Assembly (NCBI RefSeq): GCF_021130785.1
Contig: NW_025776852.1
Coordinates: forward strand, 48,588 to 112,587
DNA from: Homalodisca vitripennis
Lineage: Eukaryota > Arthropoda > Insecta > Hemiptera > Cicadellidae
Length of the DNA stretch: 64,000 nt
Direction: 5' to 3'
Positions 1 through 12,975 of this stretch are shown piece after piece (position 1 is the first letter of the stretch; the number at the start of each line of letters is the position of its first letter). Made by a program: the position numbers and the translations under genes. Below the pieces are notes generated by a model that saw nothing but the letters and a program-made list of their open reading frames with translations, had not been told where the DNA came from and did not search any database.

Positions 1-737
1 TTCAACTGTTTGGAGCTACTGCTCTTCTATGATGAGTAACTTTCTTTATTCAGTAATCCTTAGGCGGATTCTTATAGCCCCTTTGTTTCAAACACTGTTT
101 AGTAGAATTTAGATGAATCCATACGGTTGGGAAAATGTCCCATTTTTTCTCATTATTTTGAAGATTATTCGATAGTAGACTACCCTTTTTGTCTCTCCCA
201 TGTTGAATACGTTTTAAATAGAAGGATTTTTAATAACATGGGTACAAATTGGAATCGTTCCATTCACTGGTCTATTACAAGGTTACACACCAAGGCTACA
301 CCAAATGTCGTTAAAAGTTCGCTGATGTTTCATGAGTAATATCAAGTCCTGCAAATAACTAAACTCTAAAATGATATACTTCGCTATAATTCAGTTAACA
401 TGTATTACGGCTGACTTGGAGTTTCAAATATCAGCGGTCGTAGTGTTAATATCTTAAAAGTGCTATAATGCTAGGTATTTAAAGTAAACATATTGCAAGC
501 TTCTTCTCGTGAGTCGCTGAAGTCCAGTTCATTTCAATAATTTATCCAGTAAAAGTACCGCCCATGACTCGAGGGGCTGAATAACTCTCATTAAATTTGG
601 TCTATTGAATTGTAAGTCACTTCTAGAAATAAGTTTTTTTCAAGGTCATGACAGTGTCCCTGAATATTGTGTTTTAAAACAATAATAATGTAGCACACAA
701 ATCATAACTTGAGTCGGGTTACTATCCACATTAAAAT
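1..737. other. AT-rich non-coding stretch with a faint family B relic
   Basis: No gene is visible. The short open frames are AT-rich, lack recognisable motifs and look like chance. Around 560-650 a piece resembles the 3' part of the family B repeat at 8.2 kb: a 'gaggggctgaat' block, then 'aaatttggtct.ttgaat', then 'tttttttcaaggtc'. The match is short and diverged, so it is a relic rather than an element. Confidence 0.5.
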
Positions 738-1345
738 GTTTATAATAATGTTTTATTCACAGGTTTGCTTACTTAAAATGTGTGTGATGGGTAACCAGAT
801 AACAAGCGTTTTATGTAGTGTTAGTAGTAGTGGTGACGTCAGTAATACAATGCGACAGGTGAGACGTATGCAGCAGTTTACATAAAACATAATTTTATAT
901 CCATGGAAACAACATGGCATTTATACGATTTATTTTTTTAAATTAATTCTAAAGTGTTATGTTGCCACAATTTTCAAACTTTGGTTTAATTCACAAAAAG
1001 CCCCGGAAACACCACTAAGAACACGGCGGGACAGCCAGAAGTAGAACTAGGATCAAGATTTACTTGAATGAGTTATTTTCATTCTTTATTAACCAAATTT
1101 ATTTTACTCCCTATTCCTCGTTACCCAAAGGAATCTTTGTCCAATTTTTAAAAACTATTAATCACAGCTCAAAGCACTAGAACTGTCCATCGGTATGGCT
1201 AACGGTAATACAAATTAAATATAGTTAAATCAATTTATTTTTATGTTTTGTGTAAAAGCCACTAATTTGTGTTTGGTGTTGTGTATAATCCTCTCAGTAC
1301 CCATAAAGTACAGGGAGAATCAGTTATCATTATGCCATAGCAGAT
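738..1345 (+). repeat. Dispersed repeat family A, subfamily A1, copy 1
   Basis: This roughly 600-bp block aligns by eye, end to end, with 12976-13562 and 44237-44830. The shared landmarks come in fixed order: a Ttttatt..c.ggtttg start, a TGACGTCA site, 'tatccatggaaacaa', a GC-richer block with the 'ccagaag' core, 'tcgttacccaaag', 'gtacaaattaaatatagtta', and finally 'ataatcctctcagtaccc' with 'agaatcagtt'. There is no open reading frame, terminal inverted repeat or poly(A) tail that would reveal its class. It is probably a non-autonomous interspersed element or part of a larger one. Confidence 0.7.
834..841. promoter_or_regulatory. Perfect CRE-like site in repeat A1 copy 1
   Basis: TGACGTCA is the palindromic consensus for ATF/CREB-type bZIP factors. 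The same site occupies the same place in the 13-kb copy (13067-13074). In both copies 'atccatggaaac' follows about 60 bp downstream, which resembles one half of an RFX-type X-box. The 44-kb copy has tgatgtta instead. The sequence match is certain; function is inference only. Confidence 0.3.
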
Positions 1346-4300
1346 ACACTAATCCAAATATTTTGGTAGTTTTCAAATCGTTTTATTAAAAATATTTATA
1401 AATCCGTTTATGGGAAACATTTTTCAACTTTACTGTTTTATAGAAATCTTTCTAAAATTTCTAGTAAGCAAGATATTTGTAATGAAGTAGAATTAGTTAA
1501 TTCTGTTTATTTAATATAAAACTACGATTTTATCATTAGTAAATTTAATAATTTTATATTCAGTTCCCAAAAAATTGTGCACATAAATATGTCCTAGAAG
1601 TTTTAACTCATTCTATTAGTTAGTGAAATTCACCCCAGATCTCTCTTCAACAGTACAAGAGGAAATAAAGGGTCTATTAAAATTATGCAGTGTTAACAAT
1701 GTCTAATTAAATTCCAATGTTACATTTAAATATTGAATTTTAACTTTATACCTAATAATAATTTAATTTCTGATTCATGGTTAAATATAAATATATCGTT
1801 TTTGAGAATAATGCTTGAGCTAAAATCGAGGGGGGCGCACCCTACTGGATTGAACCATTGCCTGAATAACCGAATCACACACCTTCGAAAGCAATGAGAG
1901 CTTTACAACAGAATCAGTGCATCTTTAAACGTGACAGAGAATTTAAATTTTTATTGAATTATTAAAACAGAATATTCGTTATTAAAGTTTCCTGTATAAT
2001 ACAATATCCCCTACAATACAGTTTACGCATATTAAAATTAAGATGTTGCCTTGTATTTTAGTAACGTCTCCCAAGCGAATGTTCCTTTTATACTCAGATA
2101 AAATAACTTAAGTATAAAAATAGTTTTTGGCATATTTTTACTTTTAAGAGCACTTCCATAAAATTGGTCTGTTAGTGTAGAAGTTTAAAGCTAATTCGAT
2201 TAATTTTATGCACACAACCTGGATATCGCTAGACAAATTTACCCTAAAAATAAACCAATCAATACTTATGCCAGTTTCTATAGAGCTCGAAATAGGAAAG
2301 AAAAAAAGGGTGAATAGTAAGAATTTTATTTTAAATTACAGATATACGTAAAATACATTTTGAACCAATGTCAGCCAACCATCATATACAGTCCGAATTA
2401 TGTCTACTTCATATTGTGTGATTGTAATTAGCTGTTATTTATGTGTATCTTGATCATTTTTATATGTGGTAAGTCTAGGAAAATATTCCTCAGATAAAAA
2501 TAATCTTTGATATTTCCATGATTTTCGATACTCCTACGATTTCGACTTTCTCTAAGTTTACAACAGCTGAAGATACATATCACTATAGTTTTAAATTTTT
2601 AACTAAATCACATCGCCACTGAAATAAAACTTGATATGAGATTTTAAGAATTACCAGGATTTGTTATTATAGTGTAGCACGATGATATATGGAAGCCGTC
2701 ATCAACGGTAAGTTAGTATTTATTATGCAGAGGTTATCATGTATGAATGTTACACTGGCTGGGAGTTATAACAGTTTGTCACATCAGCAATAATACTATC
2801 AACATTTCACAATGCATCCATTAAAAGTTGAAGGGTTCGATCTATTTACAGCTTTAAAAACACACATACATTACTTTACTGATGAAATCGTTACAGTCAG
2901 ATTAATTTTATCAAAGACTATAACTCGGGAAGATATACAATAGCATTTCTGACTACCTATATGTCTGTACGTCATGACATATAGAACGTTAAATGACATA
3001 TGTACTTCATATTCTTTTATTATTTTCTATAAAGGCATCGTAGACACCGATCATTGTTTATGTCAATTGATGGGATTTGAATGAATGTTGGCGAAAAGTG
3101 TTTAATTGTATTTATAGATGATTATAATGACGATGAGTTAATCGCAGACTAAGTAAATTGGTAGAGTACTGAGCACACAAATAAGGTATATTAAAATGTT
3201 ATATATTTACTAAAATATCGCAACTAATTATGAAATAGAAGACTGTATAATGTGAATGAACATTAATTTCAGCATACACATGAATAAGCACTGAGATGAG
3301 GACAACTCGTCTACAAGAAGCAGAATACCAAATAAGACGGATTAAATTCTTTTATTTACAGTTAGTAAAACATTTCAATGTACGCTTTTACGAAAGTATT
3401 TTTAAATTTTATTGCACCGGATATACTGCATAGTAAATCTGTTCCTTATTAACTTTGCGAGAACAGACAGTCAGGCAGACAACCGTACAAAGAAAAATTA
3501 AAAGAATCACCCCAATCAGGCTAAAGAAAACCTGAGACCCCATTCTAAGTGATTTAAGGTTTAAATGATGGATAGCCTACACCGTTAGAGAGACATGCAC
3601 CATCAAAAACGCATTATTGTCTAAGTAAAAGAATAGTTTCATCTAGCAATTAAAATCTACGTATGTAATCTTTTTCAAGGATCGTGAATCTTAATAAATC
3701 CTTTAATAATTTGCCGACTACTTCACGACATTCTTCAAAGATTACGTGATCAGACGCCTATAGTTGTCTGGATGTCTTCAATTTAACAAAGAAAATGTAT
3801 ATAATTATGCATAAAGTATTAAGTACAATAATTTACAATGTGCAATTTGTGAAATGAATGTTTCTTTGTTGTGTTTTACAATGTTAAGTACAAAATTGAT
3901 CCGTTCAGCGGATCCAATTGTATGATTTACGTTTTTTTCGTTTTTATTGATCATGGAGTTATACTCAACACCTGTAACTTTTCACGATAGCGATTATATT
4001 CACAGCAACTATGTAATAATAACGCGTTTGCAAATAATAGAATTTAATCTTTAATCTTTAGATTGCAGGAGTCCATCAATTGGACAAATTCACACTATAT
4101 TGCAAATCAAATTTTGACTAAATTACCAGATTGCCTAAAGGTACCAAGCGTCAACAAACCCAACACTTATTAAAAGAATATAATCTTTTGGTCACTAAAG
4201 GTGAATTACAATATGTTTTAACCTTGTACATTAGCTTAATTGTTGATCCTATTTTCATCAGGATAATATTGACCGTGGGTTGCCGTATGATAATGTTGTG

Positions 4301-6035
4301 ATTTTGTAACTTTGTAGGATTGTGTGTTGAGGGAGAGTGTCTTTTGATGGTAGTACATGCAGTGACAGGAAGGGGAGAGAGAGAGGGTGAGAGAGAGAGG
4401 GAGGGAGGGAGATTGAGCGAGAGAGAGAGAGAGATAGTGTGTGAGAGGTTCCAAGTCTCCTAATAAACTGTTATCGATATAATCTTTTTCTTTGGGGTAA
4501 ATTAGTTTCATGTTTTTTATTATTTATAAATCATTCATCATCACATTATCATTTGTGTTATTATTTTCTACAAAAAGCATTAGCTAATGATGCATTTGCT
4601 TTTTCTTTTTTCTTATATTACGAATATATGTACATTACATAATAAAATATTTATATTTAAAAGTTTTTGTACTTATACTATAAACTAGCATAATACTCAT
4701 GCTTTTGATCGTGCACGATCTCCACACACAGGCTACGCACATGTGGAAATCGTTTCTTGTTTCTGTATACAGGTTGTGATCTGTGTTTATATGACAAAAT
4801 AAATATTAAATAATTTCATTTAAAGAAAGTTTACAATCTTGTTATTTCTGGATTGGCGAAGATTATTATTACAATAAAACATTAACGTTGGTATGTTTTG
4901 TAGAAAAAAAGATAAAACTCGTCATTTAGGCCTTAAATCTTTTCAGAACTCTAAGTATACATATAGAATCAGTTAACATTATATTTATATAAAAAGTATA
5001 AATGTTTTAAATCCGTTTAAAAATATTTACTAAGAAATATATAGATTTATAAGAGAATTATATACTTAAATATGAGATACATCTTTCAGGCATTTCGAAG
5101 TAGGGTAAACATTTGAAATAATATGAAATTAGTGTTGAAGCTAGCTGACTTAGATTAAAATTCATAACGTATTGCTTTATATAGTTTATTCTCAATAATT
5201 TCCATAAACAGAATATACATTACTAGTTACGATAATTTAGTTTTAAAAATAACTTATTTATTTACATCTTCAAATTTAAAAAAATATTTTTATTAAAGAT
5301 ACAATTTTAATTCTTTTTCATGTAGAAATATAAATTGTTTGAATAATATTGTGGATCATATATTTTAAATAAATTTATGAAATTTTTAAATATAGCTTAA
5401 CAAGTTTATTTTATTAGAGTCGAACATTTTAAAACTTATGACTGTGTATAATTGATTATTTTCAAGACAAAATAATTACTAAGCGAATGGGCATAGTAAT
5501 AATGAATATAGAAACTTGTGACAACTGTGGGATGCAATGTAACTTATCTATTTATTCTCTATTAAACTAAGTTAAATAGGAATATATTTATTCTGTTACT
5601 CTCGTAAATTAGGTTTCAATCTTCGTAGGGCACACTTAAAAAAATATACTGTATATAATATATAAACAGGATTATTTGATAATATCACTAATAAATAATT
5701 AGCTGAAATGGCTAATTTAATCTTTACATCTCGTTTGCTGACGGTAGGATGAAAATGATTTAATGAAACAATTGTCTTTGTTAAAATATCGATTAATATG
5801 TTTTTACTTCCGTGTAGTTCTTTTATTACGTCCTGCATTAAAGCTAGATTTAGTTTAATTTTGCAGAGAGAAATTACAAATTAACGATTACATGGCCCCT
5901 AGTCTAGAAATATAAAGAAATCTTGTTTTATTGATTTTAAAATTATTTAAGATTTTTAATCAATTTAAACGGCACTTGCGTGGAAATATATATGGACAAC
6001 TTTATTAAAAGAATTCTTCTGGTTTGTTCCCAGCA
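1346..6035. other. AT-rich stretch, no gene recognised
   Basis: Apart from the GA-rich tract at 4369-4447 I see no tandem array, RNA gene or coding potential. Small palindromes occur: a 9-bp-arm hairpin at 2957-2984 (ctatatgtc / gacatatag) and the 14-bp palindrome GATCGTGCACGATC at 4707-4720. These are within what chance gives in a long AT-rich sequence. Fragments such as 'agaatcagttaacatt' near 4968 suggest further decayed family A material. Confidence 0.5.
4369..4447. repeat. GA/GGGA purine-rich low-complexity tract
   Basis: About 80 bp of almost pure purine on the plus strand, made of GA dinucleotides interrupted by GGGA and GGTGA. It creates a serine/leucine-rich open frame on the minus strand (4236-4511). 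That frame is a by-product of the repeat and should not be annotated as a gene. Confidence 0.9.
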
Positions 6036-6039
6036 GAAG

Positions 6040-6230
6040 TACAAACCGAAATTAAATTATATCTATGGAAACAAGAAATGAAAGGTCCCAAATAAATGTT
6101 TTGTATTGTTCAGTATTATATTCAAAAGTCACTCTAATAGCAGCACCTAGGATAACCACCGAACAAAGAACACGATGGGAAGCTCAGAAAGAGGACAAGG
6201 GCAGGACCTACAGTGAGTTATTTTGTTGTT
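6040..6230 (+). repeat. Family A module, diverged copy
   Basis: The order 'tatctatggaaacaag', then a GC-richer block with 'gaacacgatgg', 'aggacaagggcaggacc' and 'cagtgagtta', matches the central part of family A. It lies just upstream of the long duplicated block that begins near 6525, whose first bases (ttttctgtacccaaaacg) are themselves the next landmark of family A. Confidence 0.6.
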
Positions 6231-7084
6231 GTTTATAGATATTAATTTCTGCTCTGACCATCTCTTAACATCCAAAGAACGTAGTTTAAATCCTATTTTC
6301 ATAGAAAAATAATCACAACATAAATTACTACAGCAGTCCATGCGTAAGTGTTTAGAAATAAATAATAATAAAATATAATAAAATTATTAAAAATACACGG
6401 AAATGTACTGCATTTTTTTCGTTTTTATGGCTTTATGACTCTTGAATTAGAGTGATTACTATATGAAATAAATCCCACTGGTACGTTCTCCGTAAAGCAA
6501 TAGTACGTTTTGTATTAAATTTGATTTTTGGGCTGTTTCATATTTTCTGTACCCAAAACGTAAATTTATAATCGGCTTGATGTTTTCTTCCAAAGATATT
6601 GAATTACGTTATGAATTTTGGATCTTGTTTACACAGTTGTTACGAACATATAATTTTTTAAGAGAAAACCATTTTCTTACCTATGACTAACAGCCATATT
6701 TCCGGTATTTTTTTAGTTTTCTAAATATTAACAGTGAGTTCAAAGTTGTTTATATTAACTGACTAATATTAAAAATGAACTATACGAATACTAATAAATT
6801 ATTTTTAGATGCCTTAATGTAATAATTCATATAACTGTAAGCAGTTTAGCAAATAAGCAATAAGTTAACCCATATTATTTGGTATAACTCTTTCTACACG
6901 TAATAGAAATCAGTCAATTCAGTTAGCAATTTCGTACTGGACTCCATTGCTCTTACTTTTCGTTTGAACTACATTATAAGTTATTTTTCATGACACGAAA
7001 TTTACATTATATAGCAGTATTATGCAATATTAATTATAGCATAAATGAAAATGGTTTACTTGCACATCTAGTATACACATGCTG

Positions 7085-7200
7085 AAGGAAGAATTACCAG
7101 AATGTCCCTAGTAGACATCTACTACCGTAGATGAATCATTCTGTCTCAGCTTATCAACTCTAGGGCCCGAGTTCGAGTGCTTGTTCGTGCATACTGAATA
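7085..7200 (+). repeat. tRNA-like SINE candidate, family C copy 1
   Basis: The block begins 'gaattaccagaatgtccc', runs through 'tagtagacatctactacc' and ends in 'agggcccgagttcgagtgc'. The last part resembles a pol III B box (GGTTCGANTCC-like), and 'tgtccctagtagac' about 60 bp upstream is a weak A-box candidate. Five other copies are visible at about 10425, 37835, 42805, 48665 and 51775. The tRNA origin is inferred only from box similarity; no cloverleaf is intact. Confidence 0.5.
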
Positions 7201-7407
7201 AGCATAGTAATAATAATCTTAACCTAGTCTAAATTATAATCATTCATAAAAAACTTCTTGTTTAATATTTGAATTTAAAAAGGAGTATCAATGAAACTTA
7301 GAAATTGTTGCCGAATTTTAATTTTTGTTAAATTTCTTCAATATCTTTCTAGTTTAAAATTATAACGGTTCAGATACTTGAATATGTAGGTATCAATGGC
7401 TTAAACT

Positions 7408-7637
7408 AATAGATTTAAGACCTGTTCCATTTACACTGAATTATTGCTAAGATTATTGCTTGTTTAATAGATTTAAGACCTGTTCCATTTACACTGAATT
7501 ATTGCTAAGATTATTGCTTGTTTAATAGATTTAAGACCTGTTCCATTTACATTGAATTATTGCTAAGATTATTGCTTGATTAATAGATTTAAGACCTGTT
7601 CCATTTACACTGAATTATTGCTAAGATTATTGCTTGA
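7408..7637 (+). repeat. 58-bp tandem repeat, four units
   Basis: Units begin at 7408, 7466, 7524 and 7582, each starting 'aatagatttaagacctgt' and ending in 'gattattgcttg'. Units differ at only one or two bases. The corresponding place in copy B (near 48985) has one degraded unit, so the array expanded in this copy after the two copies separated. Confidence 0.95.
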
Positions 7638-7904
7638 AGGCTACAAAAAGTGAATATGTATGTTACGATAACTCTCTTATACTAAATGGAATGTTGTATC
7701 AAAACAATCTGAAATTTATAGAAGTTTTAAGCATGTATATTTAGAAAGCCTAAAATAAGTTTTGTTCCTAAGACCTTGTTTTTTAAAGAAACTTTTTTTT
7801 TAGTTTCTGTGAAGGCGTTTACTCATTTCCCCTGAAAAATTATAAATGATTATTGTAATGTATCTGCTAGCTCTAATACAGTAATATTTATGTATACATT
7901 TACT

Positions 7905-8310
7905 TTCCCCAGGGGGTTCACTTCTGGTAGGTTTATACCTTCCGGTTGAACCCACACTGGGTACAGGAAAACCGATCTGTGCTACATTATGGATGTCCAG
8001 GAGCGGCACACCACTAACCGCAAATTTCTAAATTCTGGGGCGCTAGGGTAATTCGATAGGTCTGGTCTACTGCGGTAGATTACTGTTGGAGTATGTAGTG
8101 TTCGTTCCCTAAGAGTCAATGGTTCTTGTCAGTCAAGACATAAAGGTGCGTCACCCCTTACCTTCTTTGATTAGAGAGGCTGCCTCATAGCTGGCTTTCC
8201 CTTCTTACGCCCACACCTCTAGGGGCTGGATAAATTTCACTAAATTTAGTCACTTGAATGGTGAGGCACTTATCTAATTCAGGGTTTTTTCAAGGTCGGG
8301 AATTCATTAT
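7905..8310 (+). repeat. Family B repeat, copy 1 (GC-richer)
   Basis: It starts 'ccccagggggttcacttctg' and continues through 'ccttccggttgaaccc', 'cactaaccgcaaatttc', 'ggtctactgcggtagat' and 'gattagagaggct'. It ends near 'gtgaggcactt' and 'tttttcaaggtc'. The same order appears at 49342-49745 and, inverted, at 29430-29893. It is clearly more GC-rich than its surroundings. The minus-strand frame of 69 codons here is not conserved in the other copies, so I read it as non-coding or very decayed. Confidence 0.75.
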
Positions 8311-8899
8311 AAAGTTCGAAAGAAGACGTGTTTTATTTAACTAGGCTTCTCGGCCTAATTATGTATGCCTGTATATCTTCTTAAGCGAGACACCTCGGCA
8401 AATTATTTTTTAAACCAGAGCCAGAATCTTTTTACACCAGACATTCCAGGTTCTGGAATTCTAGGTTTGTGGAAGTCCCATACAAGTATCATCTCACTAA
8501 CACGTAATATTAAAAATGAGCAAACTCATAGTTGTTAAATGTTTGGCGACAACAGTAGTTACAACACCTTCTTCATTATATAACTAGCCGTACTTTTACA
8601 TATTTTTTACTTGCATAAAAGTGAAAACTATAAATACTTAGCCCAAATGTGAGTTAGCTTACAAACATTTTTTATATGATAGACTTATTAAGGTCATAAC
8701 ATCCGTATAAACATAAAGTAAATATATTTTTTATTCTTCCGAGATGGATGGAAAGTTATTTGCTCTATGAAAGTTTAACCTGAATTATGTTCGCTTTACT
8801 ATAAATCTATAAGTTTCAGAAACGTTATATACAGTTTATAAATAAATATTGGAAATTCTGTGTTAAATTTTTATAATATTTCATAGTTGTTTTTATGTA

Positions 8900-9240
8900 T
8901 TCTGTGGTAATAATTAGTATTTAGTTTGTATTAAGTGCATGTTTTAGAGTAAAGGTGCATGGAATAGACACACAAAAATGCTTTTGCAGGTCCAGACTTA
9001 TGCGTGTCAACGCTTTGGCATGTTATTTTTGTTTACTTTAACCTAGATTGTAGTTATGAATTGATTTTGTCATATTTTTTTAAGAGATCAGATTTTAGGT
9101 TGTATGTATGTAGATTGATTGTATTGTATCACTGAACGATGGAATATGTCCGGAATAATACTGTTTCCTTCACAAATGTTACCAGTAATTCGTGAAATAA
9201 CGTTAGGAATAACTCTTAGGGGACATTTAAAAGTGCATTG
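8900..9240 (+). repeat. Relic related to the inverted-repeat element at 62 kb
   Basis: Landmarks 'ttaagtgcatgtttt', 'acttatgcgtgtcaacgctttgg', 'tttaacctagattgtagttatgaatt', 'aagagatcagatt', 'cactgaacgatgg' and 'ctgtttccttcac' follow in the order seen at 62210-62520. The equivalent stretch in copy B is near 50340-50640. The hairpin and GAAAC motif of the 62-kb element are destroyed here. Confidence 0.65.
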
Positions 9241-9519
9241 TATGGCAGAGGATGTTATGTAGGTTTTGTAGATGTAGCTGTATAGAAAATGCCAAGTTAA
9301 ACGTGCATTTGGGTTGGATTTTAAAACAAGCATGATATAAATGTTTATATGTTACATGTTTATTGATGTATTTGTAACTAGAGAATGTACGACTTGTTTG
9401 TACGGGAATTTTGTTGCTTTTCGGTAAGAGACTTGCCATAAAAAATACAAGCCTGCACGATTCAAGATAAAAGAAAAGAAGGAAAACATTTGAAACTTAC
9501 TCAACAGTACAATGTATAA

Positions 9520-9700
9520 AATTATGTATATCCATAGAAACGAAAAGATACAACATTATGTTCAGTAATTTTTCTATAGCTCAGTTTATGATGAAAATCG
9601 TTCTATTTCGAGTACGGCCGGGAAACTCCTCCAGGATACATTATGGCCAGGACCAGGACCAGAACTTACAGATGAGTTACTTTTAATATTTTCTTATAAT
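9520..9700 (+). repeat. Family A module inside copy A
   Basis: 'tatatccatagaaac' is followed about 80 bp later by a GC-richer block, 'gggaaactcctccagg', then 'ggccaggaccaggacc' and 'acttacagatgagttac'. The equivalent in copy B is 50995-51150. Confidence 0.7.
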
Positions 9701-10424
9701 TCACAGCATCTGCTTTTCGATCTCTCACTAACAAAGCAGTTTACACATCCTATTTTTCGACAGAACACCGGAATAGTTAGTGACAACACTAGTACTAAAT
9801 AGCAACATTAAAATACGTGTTAATTATTTCGTTGATTTGATTTCTTGACTTATTAAGGTTGTCATAGCTTGTTAAAAACTGCAAATGTTGTGCTTTAGGC
9901 TATTTACAATCCGCTCTGTACACAAAGAATACGGAGAGAATCGTTTTGTAATATAAGATAAAGAAGATTTTGACGCATGGTAAAATTGTACCTGTTTTTA
10001 AATATTTGATGAAAAAACCAATACTTATATAAGAGAAATATTTTCTAACTTAAGTCAAACCGCCTTCTTTATGACGTATTTTCATGGATAAATATTGAAC
10101 TTTAAGTAAAATAAGTGTATGCTAGCTGAATAATAATATCAGTGATCGACTATACCATGTTACACTGGTTCAATTACATATAAAAAGTAGTATAGGGTAG
10201 TTTTGAAAATAGAAAATATTCTATGACTTTTATCTTTATGAAGTAGTTTACTGAATCGTACACTAGAACTCTCTCCTGTCGAGAGTTTAATCACTCAATC
10301 TCTTTTTGGACACCATTATGGCTTTCATAAATTAAAAATTTACGCATTACATAATTTTAAATATTCTTTTCGGGACAGTATTACAATATCTGCACCTTCT
10401 CATCTATTGGGCACACGCTGATGA

Positions 10425-10545
10425 AATATTACTAGAATGTGCCTGGTAGACATATTCCACTGTCTTGGTAGTATGTGTTTACCGACTCGGCTATACCACG
10501 TAAAGGGTCAGAGTTTGAGTACCGAATCGAACCCACTATTCGTTA
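10425..10545 (+). repeat. tRNA-like SINE candidate, family C copy 2
   Basis: Contains 'actagaatgtgcctggtagaca', then 'ccgactcggctataccac' and 'gggtcagagtttgagtacc'. The B-box-like element is degenerate (tttgag for ttcgag). It is shared with copy B at 51775-51905, so this insertion predates the long duplication. Confidence 0.5.
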
Positions 10546-11372
10546 AAAATAATCTTATTATACACGGGTGCTAGTTAAGATTGAAAATTTCAATAATTAT
10601 ATTTTCATATTTTAATTAAATGTTGATGTAACTTCAATAGTATACCGTATTGTAGAACACTCAATTTAAATATTCCAAATAAAATAACTTAATTAATGTG
10701 CTTTCTAAATAAAAAGAGATAATGCATTTGCTAAGAGACTTTACGTCTTGTGCAGATATGGTCAGAGGCCTCTTTAAGCACAAAATCAAGTATATAACAG
10801 CTTATTTTTTTCACTTCTATAATATGTTTATAGTGATACTGAGCAAAATACCTTTTATATTTATTGGAAACATAGTTTGTTGACGTAACTTGCGCAGTAA
10901 AATTAAAATTATAATTCCTTAAACTACAAGAGAGTAATCAAAGTCAACTATGCAATAAATTAGGAAAGTTAATTAATCTACTGTGACTAAGATATTAGTG
11001 TTAGGGTAGTGGTTTGAACATTGCGAAATGGTTATAAAATAGTTATAGCTTTCATTTTATTAGTGGTAAATAGGATTCAATAATTGCAAATAAATCAAAA
11101 TAAAATATTTGAAAAATCAATAAAAGGTATTTAATCTGTAATTTCACGACAAGTTTTCAAATAATTCTTATAAGTTATAAAAATAGTATTTTTGTCTTCC
11201 TCTAAGGAATTACATAATTGCAGTTTAAATGTACAGTGGACAGTGAAACAGTTTCTATTTAGTTATAACGCGTTTGCAATTAACAGGGTTTATACAATGA
11301 GGAAGATTAGCTTGATCAATAAATAAATTTCGTATATTTTGTGAGCTAGAAAAACTTGAGATTAAGGTTTTT

Positions 11373-11720
11373 AAATCCTCTCAGTACTCTTGGTGTGCAG
11401 AAATAATCAGTTCACAATCATTTTCAACATATCGTCAAGTTATATACTATTTGTTCATACATATCTGATAAAAAGTGTAAAGATCATTTGAAGGATTATT
11501 TTTGTTTATTATGTGAGATAAAAAAGAACATGATATTTGTGTTTTTAAACCCTTTCATTAATATAAGTGTACAGAAAGAATCAGTTTACAATCAATTTCG
11601 ACACATCGACCAAGCTATATAATATCCGTTCATACATATCTGATAAATATTGTAAAGATTACTCGGAGAATTATTTACTTAAATATGTCTGAGATATATC
11701 ACTCAGGCATAAAATAACAG
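11373..11720 (+). repeat. Two units of a ~174-bp tandem repeat
   Basis: The landmark 'taaatcctctcagtactct' with 'gaa.gaatcagtt.acaatca' recurs at 11373 and 11547, 174 bp apart. The matching place in copy B has three units (52809, 52984, 53158). The landmark is the widely dispersed family A/G sequence, also seen near 31077, 36431, 37200, 45390 and 45945. Confidence 0.8.
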
Positions 11721-12975
11721 TGCAATATTGAACATGATTTGAAATAAGCGAATGATAGTTGACTTAGGAATAAAATACATATCTGAATAACATTTAATTG
11801 TTTACACTCAATAAAATAGTAACAATATTATGCATATTTGAGTATAAATATGGTCTGTAATTGTTGATTTAACCAATTAGTTTCTGAAACCATCACCAGA
11901 GATCTGAAGTTAACCTTCACAGACATTTAGAATGAAATTTATATTCCTCTTTTTGTTTCCATAGATTTTTTCATTTTGTAACACATCTTGTAGTTATTAA
12001 ACATTTAGTTTCGGAAACAGTACAGTTTTAATAAAATTATTTATCTTAAAAAAATTAATTTTTTTTAAATAAATATAGTACGTAACTAATACTTTGTTAC
12101 TATTAGTTAAGTATAAAACAGTTAATATATAATTATTTTAATTAAAGATATTATTTGGAACTGAACTACTCTATAAGTTATTAATTATATTAAGAATTTC
12201 TTAATGTCTGATTACTACGTACAATGCTGCTAAATTACTTAACAAACAGCATGTATTACTAAGTCCCTCATAAAGAGGTTAACGCTAAACTTCTAGTCGA
12301 AACGTTGAGAGATTCTTTGGGCCTAACAGGTTGCAGGAACAAAATTAAATGTCTACCAATGACTTCATGGAAACATAGAAATATTTTAATATCAATTGGG
12401 AGATGTATATTTTAAGTTAAGAACTTTATTAACTATACAAGAGGTGGAAATTATTTTTTGTTTGGTTTTAAAAGCTTAAGCGTGTTAAGATCAACAATCT
12501 TTTTATGTGTCGCCGCTATCTTTTTTACCATTTACGAAAATAATAATTTATACATTTGATTATTTTTGTACACGTAATATTATTTTACATAACTTAATTG
12601 GGATAGTTAATATTTATTCCTGAGAATATGTATATAAAAATACTTCAAATTTAAAGATAACTTCACTTAAAAAGAAACTCAACCCGGTTTATGTACATTT
12701 GATTGTATATTATTACAACTCGCCCCAGGCCTCATAGAGGTTTTTGGTGATTGGTTAAATTTGGAAATGATGTTTTCAATTTTTGTGTTCAGTTTTATCC
12801 TTTTGGTTAAATTAGGAAATGAAGTTTCCAAATGTCATGTCGTGTCGCGTATTGTAAAATAATTAGAAATAGTAAAAAATGTCATGTCGTACAGTTTCCC
12901 CGGATATTGCATCCAAACATGTTACACATTTATCAGAGACGGGGAATAGAATCTTTTAAGAATCTTATAAGAATC

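Larger units (their letters stand above)
6525..12835 (+). repeat. Long direct duplication, copy A (about 6.3 kb)
   Basis: From 'ttttgggctgtt' at the left to 'gaagtttccaaatgtcatgt' at the right this block is collinear with 48087-54477. Similarity is high and continuous by eye, with small indels; one extra stretch of roughly 110 bp (about 9780-9890) is present only here. Flanks outside these limits do not match. The block contains no intact coding sequence. It could be two insertions of one long decayed mobile element or a segmental duplication. The sharp ends and the presence of its sub-parts elsewhere in the window favour a mobile-element origin. Confidence 0.85.

Noticed and set aside
127..339. 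70-codon plus-strand open frame near the left end
   Set aside because: AT-biased codons, no motif or splice context; length is within chance expectation.
4707..4720. GATCGTGCACGATC palindrome as a regulatory site
   Set aside because: Single 14-bp dyad with no repeats or context; can arise by chance in 64 kb.
7085..7200. Functional tRNA gene
   Set aside because: Only B-box-like similarity; no acceptor stem or anticodon arm can be folded, and the sequence is dispersed with divergence.
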